Positions 22,579-30,834 of a stretch of DNA of 64,000 nucleotides are shown here, piece after piece. The DNA lies in NCBI GenBank assembly GCA_023954475.1, contig JAMLHW010000011.1, forward strand, positions 62,001 to 126,000, given 5' to 3'. Numbering within the stretch: position 1 is the first letter of the stretch; each line of letters begins with the position of its first letter. Both the position numbers and the translations under genes were made by a program. This stretch comes from Anaerolineae bacterium. Lineage in GTDB: Bacteria > Chloroflexota > Anaerolineae > Promineifilales > Promineifilaceae. The notes beneath the pieces are model-generated. The model made no database searches and was not told where the DNA came from. It was given only the letters and a program-made list of their open reading frames with translations.

Positions 22579-23570
22579 GATACATTCCTGTTGGTTTGAT
22601 TCGAAACTACGCGATAACGTGGTTCACTGCCGGATAGGACGGCTAGACATTCAGCCAGTGACATGTGCCCCATTGCAGTGGTCGCACCATCGCTGTGCGC
22701 GCCCATGTGCGGTGTTGGAATAACCTGCGGCAAGGCTAGTAACGGGTTGTCTGAACCAGGTGGTTCGTGTTGAAAAGCGTCAAGCGCCGCACCAGACAAA
22801 TGGCCGTCAACCAATGCGCTGACCAATGCGGGTTCGTCGATCAGTTCGCCGCGCGATGTATTGATCAGAAATGCGCCGGATTTCATTTGTGACAGAAAAT
22901 CGGCGTTGACCATTTGCTCGGTGGACGGCAAAACCGGCACATGGAGCGACACGATGTCAGACCGGGTCAGCAATTCGGCCGAATCGACCAACGCGACACC
23001 ATGCGCTTGCGCAAACACCCCATCGGCAACCACATCGTGCGCGAGCACTGTGCAATCAAACCCAACCAGACGACGCGCTACCTCACGACCAATTGCGCCC
23101 AATCCGATCAGACCAACCGTTTTGCCGACCAATGACATCCCTTTCAGACGCGGCCAGTCACCGTGACGGGTTTGTTCGGCGGCGGCGTGAATCGGCCGAA
23201 TCAAGTTCAACAGCAGCGCAATCGTCAATTCGGCCACCGACGCCGCATTGGCACCCGGTGTATTCGTCACAACAATACCCAATTTTTCCGCTGCAGCCAG
23301 ATCGACATTATCGATGCCGACTCCGTAGCGCGCGACGACTTTCAAGTTTGGGGCAGCTTGTAGCGCGGCCGCATCGATCTCATCCAATCCGGCAATGTAG
23401 CCATCGACATCGGCCAGCAGCTTTTGAAGCTGTGCTGACGAATACGGTTTGCCGGTTGTGTTATAGGTGACGCGACCGACAGCCGCTTCCAACTGCGTTT
23501 TCTGTGCAGAATCGAATCGGCCGAAAGAAGTCGGCGTCACCAGCACATGACATTGATCAAGCGGTTTCAT
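22575..23570 (-). CDS. D-2-hydroxyacid dehydrogenase (SerA-like)
   Basis: 331 residues of the NAD-dependent D-isomer 2-hydroxyacid dehydrogenase family. The nucleotide loop is GLGAIG. The catalytic Arg is in NTSRGELIDE, the catalytic Glu lies in the DAFQHEPPG segment, and the catalytic His is in TPHMGAH. The ARYGVGIDNVD segment resembles phosphoglycerate dehydrogenase, but the protein lacks the C-terminal ACT regulatory domain. ATG at 23570 follows GGAG and overlaps the cupin stop by 4 bp; the downstream gene overlaps its end by 4 bp, so translation is coupled. Likely substrate in this context is a sugar-derived 2-hydroxyacid; identity unknown. Confidence 0.87.
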   Translation of the reverse strand: MKPLDQCHVLVTPTSFGRFDSAQKTQLEAAVGRVTYNTTGKPYSSAQLQKLLADVDGYIAGLDEIDAAALQAAPNLKVVARYGVGIDNVDLAAAEKLGIVVTNTPGANAASVAELTIALLLNLIRPIHAAAEQTRHGDWPRLKGMSLVGKTVGLIGLGAIGREVARRLVGFDCTVLAHDVVADGVFAQAHGVALVDSAELLTRSDIVSLHVPVLPSTEQMVNADFLSQMKSGAFLINTSRGELIDEPALVSALVDGHLSGAALDAFQHEPPGSDNPLLALPQVIPTPHMGAHSDGATTAMGHMSLAECLAVLSGSEPRYRVVSNQTNRNVS

Positions 23571-24151
23571 GCTGTCTCCGATACACCCCAGCGCGGATTG
23601 TCGACAATAGCCGGTTCACCGTCTTTATCGATGATCAACTTGCGAAAACCTTGTTGCTCAATCGTCCCGTAATCGTGTCCCGCGTCACCCGGATAGACGA
23701 AAAAGGTGATCAAATCCTCTTGCAGGCTGATATTGACCGAGCGGTGCGCCCAGCGCGGCAGCACGTACAACACACGCCCGGGATAGAGCACTTCGACTGC
23801 CCATTCGCCCTCCGGCGTTTCCATCACCATGTAGCCATGCCCTTTGAGGCAATAGTAAATTTCGCCGGTATCCAGCACTTCATGAAAATGCCCTTTGGTC
23901 ATGTTGAATTCGTTGCCGACCTTACCCGGATGTACAATCGAAATGCCGTGGAGCAGCTCACCTTCAACGGTGGGGCGCTGCAATTCATACACTTCGTAGA
24001 GCAGCGGATCGTCATTCATCATCGCATCGAATGCTTGCTGGTCGAGATATTGCCCTTTCATCGCACTCAAATGGCGCTTGATGTGGTTGTCATAAGTCGA
24101 AGGAATAAAATCAGGCTGGTTCAAATCGAAAGAATAAGGGATTTGTTTCAC
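23567..24151 (-). CDS. Cupin-type (archaeal-like) glucose-6-phosphate isomerase homologue
   Basis: 194 residues from a GTG at 24151. The start is fixed by GGAGG nine bases upstream and by a GTGA overlap with the stop of the lactonase gene; a longer in-frame reading to 24298 would overlap that gene by 150 bp and has no homology-like content. The cupin metal motif is TKGHFHEVLDTGEIYYCLKG, followed later by PRWAHRSVN, matching metal-dependent PGI cupins that isomerise aldose and ketose phosphates. It lies in a run of four overlapping genes. The true substrate may be another sugar phosphate of this pathway. Confidence 0.8.
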   Translation of the reverse strand: MKQIPYSFDLNQPDFIPSTYDNHIKRHLSAMKGQYLDQQAFDAMMNDDPLLYEVYELQRPTVEGELLHGISIVHPGKVGNEFNMTKGHFHEVLDTGEIYYCLKGHGYMVMETPEGEWAVEVLYPGRVLYVLPRWAHRSVNISLQEDLITFFVYPGDAGHDYGTIEQQGFRKLIIDKDGEPAIVDNPRWGVSETA

Positions 24152-25092
24152 GAATACGCCTCCTTGCGTACTGGCTTTGCCAATCGCATTGCGATGTTGT
24201 GTCCCATAAGGTGGTTGATCGTCGTCTGTGGCACGTTCATGGCTGCGAGACGGGCGTGTATAACGGCTGGAAAAGCAGCCGGTCCGGGATTGCGCCACAT
24301 GCTCGCTTCCGCCATATCGGTTGCCAGCGCGATTTGCGAAGCCAATCCGACGGTGATCATTTTGTCGAGTAACGGCCAGACATTGTGCTCCGGGTCGTAT
24401 TTCGGCCGAAAAAACGTATCATATTCCAGCACGGCACCTGACTGCGCCATCTCGCTGTGAAAGCCGAAATCAGCCCGCTTGTCTACATGACAAAAGACAA
24501 GGCGCTGCGGATCGACATTGTGGTCGATAAAGAATTGTAAAAACGCTTCGACCGCCGCCCCTTTCTCCGTATGCATCAAAATCGCGCACGCCGTTGCGCG
24601 ACACGCTATGGCTGCCGCTTCGAGCAAATGCAGCGGTGTAGCAGCCAGTGTCGCTTCACCGGCAATCTTGATGAACCCAGCCCGAACCGGTTGCATGCTA
24701 TCAAGCGTTTCCGTTAAGCCGACGGTCAACTCACGCATGAATAAATCGGCAGTGGATTCTGCGCTCATTTCCCACAGGGGTGGGGCAGGGACGTAATAGC
24801 GTTGACGATGAAAACCGGTGCAGGCTATCAGGTGCACACCGCTCGCCTGTGCCAGACGCCGTAATACATTGCCGTCGCGCCCCACGGTAGCCGGCTGACA
24901 ATCGACAAGTGCACTGCCGCCACTCTCGCGATATACCACCAACCCGGCCATAATCATGGCATCATCATTGAGAACAGGCGCGTCATCTGCGCCGCCGATG
25001 ACCGGCTCGATCCAGACATGAGTGTGCGCATCGATTACACCAAGCTCCGATGGCGCGACTGGCCCAAGAACGGTTGTGATCAATTTGTCCAC
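24148..25092 (-). CDS. Phosphotriesterase-family hydrolase, probable sugar lactonase
   Basis: 314 residues, amidohydrolase-type TIM barrel. All binuclear-metal ligands of the PTE family are visible: His23 and His25 (DAHTHVW), the carboxylated Lys142 (FIKIAGE), His174 (MHTEKG), His202 (FCHVDK) and Asp259 (LATD). Family members hydrolyse lactones, phosphotriesters or phosphosugar lactones. Between an alcohol dehydrogenase and sugar isomerases, hydrolysis of an aldonolactone is the reasonable inference. The start is GTG at 25092 with GGAG seven bases upstream; only one base separates it from the dehydrogenase stop. Cytoplasmic, no signal peptide. Confidence 0.82.
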   Translation of the reverse strand: MDKLITTVLGPVAPSELGVIDAHTHVWIEPVIGGADDAPVLNDDAMIMAGLVVYRESGGSALVDCQPATVGRDGNVLRRLAQASGVHLIACTGFHRQRYYVPAPPLWEMSAESTADLFMRELTVGLTETLDSMQPVRAGFIKIAGEATLAATPLHLLEAAAIACRATACAILMHTEKGAAVEAFLQFFIDHNVDPQRLVFCHVDKRADFGFHSEMAQSGAVLEYDTFFRPKYDPEHNVWPLLDKMITVGLASQIALATDMAEASMWRNPGPAAFPAVIHARLAAMNVPQTTINHLMGHNIAMRLAKPVRKEAYS

Positions 25093-25093
25093 G

Positions 25094-26137
25094 TCACGGC
25101 TCCAGTGATACGCGCATGTTTGTGCCGTCAGTAGCAGCTGCGAATGCGGCGACAGCTTCGACTAACGGGAATCGGGCAGTGACCAGTGGTACCAGATCGA
25201 GTCGGCCGGAATTGACAATATCGGCCGAAAGCAAACAATCATACGTACTGCATGCCGTCGTGCCCGTCACGATCAATTCCTTGTAATGCACCGTGTTTGA
25301 GTTCAGTTTGATATACGGATCGTGTTTGGGCAGACCGCCGAAAAAGTTGATGCGCCCGCCAATGGCCGCAATGTCCAGCGCCGATTCCTGCGCCACTTTG
25401 GATGGCGCGGCGACGATGATCACATCGGCACCGCGACCATCACTTTCTGCCATGACGACGGCGTATAAATTATCGCTGACCGGATCGACGACCCGATCTG
25501 CGCCCAATGCCAGCGCTTGTTCCCGCCGTCCTGCCGCCGGTTCGCTGACGATTACGCGCAGCGCGCCGCGCAGATTTGCCAACTTGACGTGCAACATGCC
25601 GATTGGCCCCGCACCCATCACGACGACGATGTCGCCACTGCGCACATTCAACGCATTCTGACCGCGCAGCACACACGCCAACGGCTCGATCAATGCTGCC
25701 ACGGCAGGATCGACATTTAACTCGATTGGCATCAAATTACCTTGTTGAATCGCCAATGCTGGCACGCGCATATATTCGGCAAACGCGCCGTCGAGATTGA
25801 TACCGATTGCCTGGAAGTCGGGATCCATGTTGTTGTTGCCGGAAATGGTGGCCCGATTTCGGCCGAAGCCCATATTCGGCGCGACAAACACCTTCTGCCC
25901 AACCGAGTAACCGACTACCTGGCTGCCCAGTTCAGCGATCTCGCCCACGACTTCGTGGCCGGGAATGCGCACCGTACCAGGCGGGTAATGCCGATGCCCA
26001 CCTTTGTAAATACGCAAATCAGTCCCGCAAATATTGGCATTTAGTACCTTTAACAGGACTTCGTCAGCGCCAATCTCTGGAACCGGCACTTCTTCTACCC
26101 GCAGATCTTCAGGCCCGTGATAAACAGCAGCTAACAT
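25094..26137 (-). CDS. Zinc-type alcohol/polyol dehydrogenase (MDR family) lacking the structural zinc lobe
   Basis: 347 residues from ATG at 26137 with GGGAG upstream; upstream in-frame sequence to 26371 overlaps the next gene and is not protein-like. GroES-like fold with catalytic zinc site NICGTD, then GHE, and a Rossmann loop MGAGPIGMLH. It resembles sorbitol or threonine dehydrogenases that oxidise a sugar or polyol hydroxyl with NAD(P). The four-cysteine structural-zinc cluster usual in this family is absent: the segment after FVAPN reads GFGRNRATISGNNN without cysteines. Neighbours suggest that it feeds the lactonase or isomerase steps. Confidence 0.85.
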   Translation of the reverse strand: MLAAVYHGPEDLRVEEVPVPEIGADEVLLKVLNANICGTDLRIYKGGHRHYPPGTVRIPGHEVVGEIAELGSQVVGYSVGQKVFVAPNMGFGRNRATISGNNNMDPDFQAIGINLDGAFAEYMRVPALAIQQGNLMPIELNVDPAVAALIEPLACVLRGQNALNVRSGDIVVVMGAGPIGMLHVKLANLRGALRVIVSEPAAGRREQALALGADRVVDPVSDNLYAVVMAESDGRGADVIIVAAPSKVAQESALDIAAIGGRINFFGGLPKHDPYIKLNSNTVHYKELIVTGTTACSTYDCLLSADIVNSGRLDLVPLVTARFPLVEAVAAFAAATDGTNMRVSLEP

Positions 26138-26168
26138 ATCGCTCGTTCTCCCATAACCGCCGGTAACT

Positions 26169-27236
26169 TCATGCCCCGGATTGCCACGGCACCGGCCTGT
26201 TCGGATCCATGACTTCGTCGAGTCGTACGGGGCGTTCTTCGAGCATCGATGTCGTTCCGGCCAACACCGAAGCGACTGCCCAACGCCCATCCTCACCACC
26301 GACGCGTGGTTTCTCGCCCGTCCGGACACAAGCAACGAAATGCTGAATCTCGTTGATATACGCCCATGCAAACCGCTCCGGCCACCGCTTGTAAATCGGC
26401 GTGATCAGTCCCTGATCGCGATTGGTGCACACGATTACATCCATGCCCTGCATCGAACCGATCTGCATGATGCCTTTTTTGCCGATAATCTCCACCCGGG
26501 CATCATAGCCATAATCGCATGGGCACACGCCGGATACATTGCCCAGCGCGCCCGACTCGAATTTGATCGTGGCAAACATGTTGTCGTAAAAATGTTCCGC
26601 ATGTGCACCGCGCTCTGCACCCTTGAAATTGGCCGTTTCGACATAAATGCGTTCGGGATTGGAACCCATGAGCCAGCGCACGCAATCCATGTCGTGACTG
26701 TTGACCTCGGCAATCATGCCGTTTGACGTGCGAATATCGTTGGCCCATGCAGGCGGCAATCCCGGCCCGTGTGTCAGCGATTTGATCAACGTCGGTTCGC
26801 CGATTTCACCGGCAAATATCCGTTCGGCCGCTGCCATAAATTCCGGATCAAACCGCCGCATGAAACCGAGTTGCAACGTCAAACCACGACCTTCAACTGC
26901 TTCGATAATGGCATCACATTCTTTCAGATTCATCGCCATCGGTTTTTCGAGAAAGACGTGTTTGCCGCGCTCGGCTGCCATCGTAGCCAGTTCAAGATGG
27001 GTGAACGTCGGTGTCGTGATAATCACGGCATCAAAATCGGCTTTGTCGAGCGCTTCTTCCAGACTGGTATAGCGATTGTCAATGCCGAACTGTGTGCCGG
27101 TTTCGTGCAAAACCTGCTCAAACGGATCAACTAACGCTACCACATCGCCATCAGGTACATATTGCTTTAGCGTACCGGAATGCAATTTACCCACACGTCC
27201 GGCACCGATCATGCAAATGCGAATATTTTTTTTCAT
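26169..27236 (-). CDS. Gfo/Idh/MocA family oxidoreductase (inositol 2-dehydrogenase-like)
   Basis: 355 residues. The N-terminal NAD(P) Rossmann motif is IGAGRVGKLH, followed by the family signature FLEKPMAM with its catalytic lysine, and a C-terminal substrate domain with EVNSHDMDCVRWLMG carrying the usual Asp/His dyad. Enzymes of this type oxidise a single secondary hydroxyl on inositols, sugars or sugar acids. ATG at 27236 follows GGGAGA. It is 31 bp from the alcohol dehydrogenase start and 24 bp from the kinase end, in one operon. The N-terminus is close to MyoDH/IolG proteins, but no other inositol genes are certain. Confidence 0.88.
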   Translation of the reverse strand: MKKNIRICMIGAGRVGKLHSGTLKQYVPDGDVVALVDPFEQVLHETGTQFGIDNRYTSLEEALDKADFDAVIITTPTFTHLELATMAAERGKHVFLEKPMAMNLKECDAIIEAVEGRGLTLQLGFMRRFDPEFMAAAERIFAGEIGEPTLIKSLTHGPGLPPAWANDIRTSNGMIAEVNSHDMDCVRWLMGSNPERIYVETANFKGAERGAHAEHFYDNMFATIKFESGALGNVSGVCPCDYGYDARVEIIGKKGIMQIGSMQGMDVIVCTNRDQGLITPIYKRWPERFAWAYINEIQHFVACVRTGEKPRVGGEDGRWAVASVLAGTTSMLEERPVRLDEVMDPNRPVPWQSGA

Positions 27237-27260
27237 ACAATTGTCTCCCGTTTCTTCTTA

Positions 27261-28805
27261 CTATTGCAGCGTATGGGCGAACGTTTCGCGCAATGTTTCC
27301 TGCAAAGCAATGTGCTTTTCGACCAACGGTTGATATTGAGCGTGGTGATCGGGATTCGGCCGAAGCGGCGTTCCGGCAGGCTGCGCATGGGCAACTGCTT
27401 CTTCAGCAAGATTGTCAAAAATGCCGACCGCTTTGCCTGCGATCAACGCGCTGCCCCAACAGCCAAATTCCGTGCGCTGCAAGCGCAAATATGGCACGCC
27501 GAGAACGTCCGCCTTCATCTGATTCCAGACGCCGCTGCGCGCACCACCACCAATCGCCCGCGTCTCAGTTAACTCTAAATCAGGCAACGAGTCGCGTAAA
27601 ATGCGCAGATAATACGCATATTCGTAAGCGATGCTCTCCAGTATAGAGCGGGCAAAATGAGCTTGCGTATGTCCCCAGGAAATACCGATCCACGCGCCAC
27701 GCATTTCAGGCGTTGAAGGGCAAATGCGTCCACCAAGATGCGGCGAAAAGAATAGTCCATCTGCGCCCACCGGTGCTTGTGCTGCCACATCAACCATTAA
27801 TGCATACAATGTGTCCGTCAGCGGCTGCATTTCGCCGTGCAGCGTGTTGAAAAAGTGGTCTCGATACCAGCGCAAAACCTGTCCCCCGCCGCCAATATAG
27901 GCTAACGGATTCCACAAACCGGGGATGACCGAGCGCATCGTCAATAAAGCGCGGTGCTTGACATCAGTGACGTAGGTGTCGGTCGAGGCTGCTAAAACAG
28001 AAGCAGTTCCCGCAACATCAAAGACCATGCCGGGCTGGACAATGCCTGCGCCAAGCGCGTTGGCGGCTGTATCGCCGCAGCCGGCCGCAATCGGTGTGCC
28101 CGGCGCTAAACCGAATAGTTCTGCTGCCTCGTCGGTCACTGCGCCGATGATCTCCCACGGTTCGACAATACGCGGCAATTTCGTCTGTTCGACGCCAAAT
28201 GCCCTGCACAATTCGTCGGACCACGTGCCGTTGAGCGCGTCGCTCAAAGCTGAGAAATGTAAGAATGTGGGGTCAATGAATGCATTTTCGGCCGATAACC
28301 CCGCCATCCGTCCCGCCACATATCCGGACGGCATGACAAACTTTGCCACCTGCGCATATGCGTCCGGTTCTTCCTCTTTCCACCACAAAATTTTGGGGCC
28401 GTGATCACAAGTCGGCGGACACCCGGTCAGCCGCGTCACCAAATCACCGTAATTCGCGTCGATCCAGGCGATATACGGTTGGCAGCGCATGTCGAGCCAT
28501 GAGTCAAAGCGCGTTGCGGGTTTGAAATCGTCGTCAATCGAGCCGACACCGGCCATCTGGCTGTCAAACGCCAGTCCGGCAATCTGGCGTGGATCGATGC
28601 CACTTTCCCGAACACAGGTTTTGATCGTCTTGGCGGCAGTGCGGTAGAAGTCGTCGTTTTTTTGTTCGACGACACCGGGCTTGGGGTAGTAGAGTGGCAC
28701 TTCGGCCGAATCCTGTGCCACCAGCGTGCCATCCGGTTTATAGAGAGCGGCTTTGGTACTGCTGGTTCCCAAATCAATACCGAGCAGATATTGTTTCTTA
28801 TTCAA
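27261..28805 (-). CDS. FGGY-family carbohydrate kinase (xylulokinase-like)
   Basis: About 514 residues. The phosphate-1 loop is GIDLGTSSTKAAL, with the family DSQMAGVG-type substrate region, GCGDTAANALG and GGGARSGVWNQM in the C-terminal actin-like domain. It phosphorylates a pentulose or polyol with ATP. The AAGGAG abuts the ATG at 28811 but is ideally placed for TTG two codons later at 28805, so the TTG start is preferred. Upstream lies a palindromic operator-like site shared with the promoter of the GntR regulator, suggesting a second regulated entry into the operon. XylB-type enzymes also phosphorylate 1-deoxyxylulose, which matters for the DRL gene nearby. Confidence 0.88.
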   Translation of the reverse strand: MNKKQYLLGIDLGTSSTKAALYKPDGTLVAQDSAEVPLYYPKPGVVEQKNDDFYRTAAKTIKTCVRESGIDPRQIAGLAFDSQMAGVGSIDDDFKPATRFDSWLDMRCQPYIAWIDANYGDLVTRLTGCPPTCDHGPKILWWKEEEPDAYAQVAKFVMPSGYVAGRMAGLSAENAFIDPTFLHFSALSDALNGTWSDELCRAFGVEQTKLPRIVEPWEIIGAVTDEAAELFGLAPGTPIAAGCGDTAANALGAGIVQPGMVFDVAGTASVLAASTDTYVTDVKHRALLTMRSVIPGLWNPLAYIGGGGQVLRWYRDHFFNTLHGEMQPLTDTLYALMVDVAAQAPVGADGLFFSPHLGGRICPSTPEMRGAWIGISWGHTQAHFARSILESIAYEYAYYLRILRDSLPDLELTETRAIGGGARSGVWNQMKADVLGVPYLRLQRTEFGCWGSALIAGKAVGIFDNLAEEAVAHAQPAGTPLRPNPDHHAQYQPLVEKHIALQETLRETFAHTLQ

Positions 28806-28823
28806 GCCCATCTCCTTTTAACC

Positions 28824-28841
28824 TGTAATCCTGTCATTACA
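28824..28841. promoter_or_regulatory. Operator-like palindrome upstream of the FGGY kinase
   Basis: TGTAATCCTGTCATTACA: inverted TGTAAT/ATTACA half-sites separated by six bases, 13 bp before the kinase start region. The same half-sites with the same CCTGTC spacer start recur before the GntR gene at 39622-39647, so both are likely bound by that regulator (inference). Confidence 0.65.
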
Positions 28842-28867
28842 AGTTAGTTCAAAAAAAGAGTGCTCGT

Positions 28868-28900
28868 AGAAACCGAGTTTCTGCCAGAAACTCAGTTTCT
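28868..28900. repeat. Intergenic inverted repeat, AGAAACCGAGTTT family, copy 1
   Basis: Arms AGAAACCGAGTTTCTG and CAGAAACTCAGTTTCT (16 bp, one mismatch) around one base, in the gap between the kinase and an epimerase gene. A second member lies at 44704-44736, so this is a dispersed palindromic family and not a local terminator only. Confidence 0.8.
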
Positions 28901-28920
28901 CGTAGCAAGCATTCACCCCG

Positions 28921-29751
28921 CTACAACAGTTTGGACAAATGCTCGAAGCTGCGAATCGCTTCAGGAACCGTACCGCATTCGACACTGAACACGATGTCTT
29001 TGTCTACGGCAACGGGTTTCACAATATCGATTACGCGCTGCCAATCGACAACACCTTCGCCACACGCACAACCTACCGGGGTGCCCGTCACCTTACCGCG
29101 CTCCGCTTCGCCCTGCTGCAAGCTGATATCCTTTGCATGCAAATGAACGAGGCGATCAGCGACGCGTTCCAACCATTCATATGGATCAGAGCCTCCGGCG
29201 AGATAGCTGTTGCCCGTGTCGTAATTGATACCAATAGCCGGTGAATCGACTAAATAGTAAATACTATCGAGTCCGTCTGGTGTTTTACTGTATTGTTGGT
29301 GCGGTTCAACGCCGATCTTGATGCCATGACGCTCAGCGACCATCGACGCTTCTTTGAGCGTGTAGGTCATCAACGCGTAATCCATTTCTTTCGTCGTCCA
29401 AAACGGCTTGGGACCTTCATCGGTATTGACGACCGGCGCACCGGCATCGGCCGCAAAACGGATTGCCATTTTGAGGTACTCAACACTGATTTCTGGTTTA
29501 CACAATGGTGTGTGCGACGACAGACCGGACAGCTTGATGTTGTGTTGGTCACACAACTCACGTACCCACAGCGGATCGTCGTACATCGAAACAGAGTGGA
29601 AATAACCGGCTTCACTGAGCAATTCTCGGCCGATGTGCACCATCGGTTCAATGTATTCGTAGCCGATTTCGGCCGCTTTTGCGACACCCCAAGCAAACGG
29701 TTTATCGTGGTGGCGTACAAATTCCATATTGACGCCGATTTTGATTGCCAT
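28921..29751 (-). CDS. Sugar phosphate isomerase/epimerase (xylose-isomerase-like TIM barrel) 1
   Basis: 276 residues of the AP-endonuclease-2/xylose-isomerase-like barrel. The four metal-ligand strands are visible as GVEPHQQY (Glu), NYDTGNSYLAGG (Asp), HLHAKDI (His) and SVECGT (Glu). Members epimerise or isomerise ketoses and inosose derivatives with a divalent metal. It starts at ATG 29751 with AGGAG eight bases upstream. It lies downstream of a near neighbour of the same family and upstream of the kinase. The substrate cannot be assigned. Confidence 0.85.
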   Translation of the reverse strand: MAIKIGVNMEFVRHHDKPFAWGVAKAAEIGYEYIEPMVHIGRELLSEAGYFHSVSMYDDPLWVRELCDQHNIKLSGLSSHTPLCKPEISVEYLKMAIRFAADAGAPVVNTDEGPKPFWTTKEMDYALMTYTLKEASMVAERHGIKIGVEPHQQYSKTPDGLDSIYYLVDSPAIGINYDTGNSYLAGGSDPYEWLERVADRLVHLHAKDISLQQGEAERGKVTGTPVGCACGEGVVDWQRVIDIVKPVAVDKDIVFSVECGTVPEAIRSFEHLSKLL

Positions 29752-29822
29752 TATTGTGACTCCTTACAACCGTCGCACAGACAGCTTGTCCGTGTCATAG
29801 TTAAAAGCTAGCGCGTGCCCGT

Positions 29823-30695
29823 TCAGGCATCCATCCGCCGATTGGCATCGTCGACAAGCTCGCGTACCCACGCCAAACTCTTTTCGATCATCGGGCCGCC
29901 TTGTCCTTCACACTCAATGCTGACAACGCCATCGTAGTTAATGTCCACCAAAATATCGAAGCACGCCTTGATGTTGTCCACATTGACCCCATCACCAATC
30001 GCAGTATTGCTGACAGCGATGCCTGTCAATTCGCCACGCAGTGATGCCGCCAATGTTTCGCTGACGTCCTTGACATGCACGTGACTGATTCTATCTTTGA
30101 AGCGGTTGCAGAAAGCAACCGGGTCTTGTCCGGCAATAAAGGTATTGCCTGTATCCATATTCATGCGCAGCAGCGGCGTGTCAAAGAAGTCCAGCATTTG
30201 CGCCATGAAATCGGGCTTTGTCGTGTAATAACCGTGCGGCTCAATGTTGATGATCATGTCATAATGCACCGCAACGTCCAGGACTTCACCATAAACGCGC
30301 TTCATCATTTCGAGCGCTTCTTCATGGGTTTGGCCTTCCGGCTTGTACATGTGATCGGTGGTGTCGATGTGAGTACAGCCAGCCAGATAGCCCCAGCGAA
30401 TCGTATTAATGATGTACTGCGTGCCCAATGAAGGGGCATCGGGTAGGGAAATGGGATAGGCGGCATCTAGTTGTGAGAACTTGACACCATAGCCATCCAT
30501 TTTTTTGCGCAGTGCAATCGGGTCTTCGTGTAAAGCGACATGTGGCTGATAGCCCAGTCCGTGCAGCCAACTCACACCGTCAATTGTGCCACACTCAATG
30601 TAATGAACATCGTTCGCTTGCGCCCATTGCAGGCATTTCTCAAAGTTCCAATATGAACTGTTAAATGCATCGGTGTGAAAACCAATTTCTATCAT
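29823..30695 (-). CDS. Sugar phosphate isomerase/epimerase (xylose-isomerase-like TIM barrel) 2
   Basis: 290 residues. Metal-site strands read NIEPHGYY, NMDTGNTFIAGQ, HVHVKDV and VSIECEG, closest in pattern to epimerase 1, so the two are probably old tandem duplicates with diverged specificity. ATG at 30695 follows a G-rich Shine-Dalgarno. The 139 bp upstream contain a strong hairpin that separates it from the substrate-binding-protein gene, which may limit read-through and set a lower expression level. Confidence 0.85.
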   Translation of the reverse strand: MIEIGFHTDAFNSSYWNFEKCLQWAQANDVHYIECGTIDGVSWLHGLGYQPHVALHEDPIALRKKMDGYGVKFSQLDAAYPISLPDAPSLGTQYIINTIRWGYLAGCTHIDTTDHMYKPEGQTHEEALEMMKRVYGEVLDVAVHYDMIINIEPHGYYTTKPDFMAQMLDFFDTPLLRMNMDTGNTFIAGQDPVAFCNRFKDRISHVHVKDVSETLAASLRGELTGIAVSNTAIGDGVNVDNIKACFDILVDINYDGVVSIECEGQGGPMIEKSLAWVRELVDDANRRMDA

Positions 30696-30751
30696 ATCAA
30701 TCCCCCCATCTCAGGACGGTAACCACAAACCCAAACTTCGAAATTAGAGAG

Positions 30752-30798
30752 GTGCGAACCTGCACCGAGACCAATGTGAGTTTCTTGCAGGTTCGCAC
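30752..30798. repeat. Hairpin downstream of the sugar-binding lipoprotein gene
   Basis: Perfect 13-bp arms GTGCGAACCTGCA and TGCAGGTTCGCAC around a 21-base loop. The position just after an ABC binding-protein gene is typical of hairpins that stabilise the upstream mRNA or attenuate the downstream part. It could also be a member of a dispersed palindrome family; no second copy was noticed here. Confidence 0.7.
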
Positions 30799-30834
30799 TA
30801 TTTAGCTTGGCGTAGCAATTACGCCGGTAATAGC

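Noticed and set aside
23567-24298. Longer start for the cupin isomerase at 24298
   Set aside because: The extra 49 residues overlap the lactonase gene and look like shadow translation; GTG at 24151 has GGAGG and a GTGA overlap.
25094-26371. Longer alcohol dehydrogenase start at 26371
   Set aside because: The added 78 residues read antisense-like sequence through the neighbouring Gfo/Idh gene; ATG at 26137 has a good ribosome site and a normal family N-terminus.
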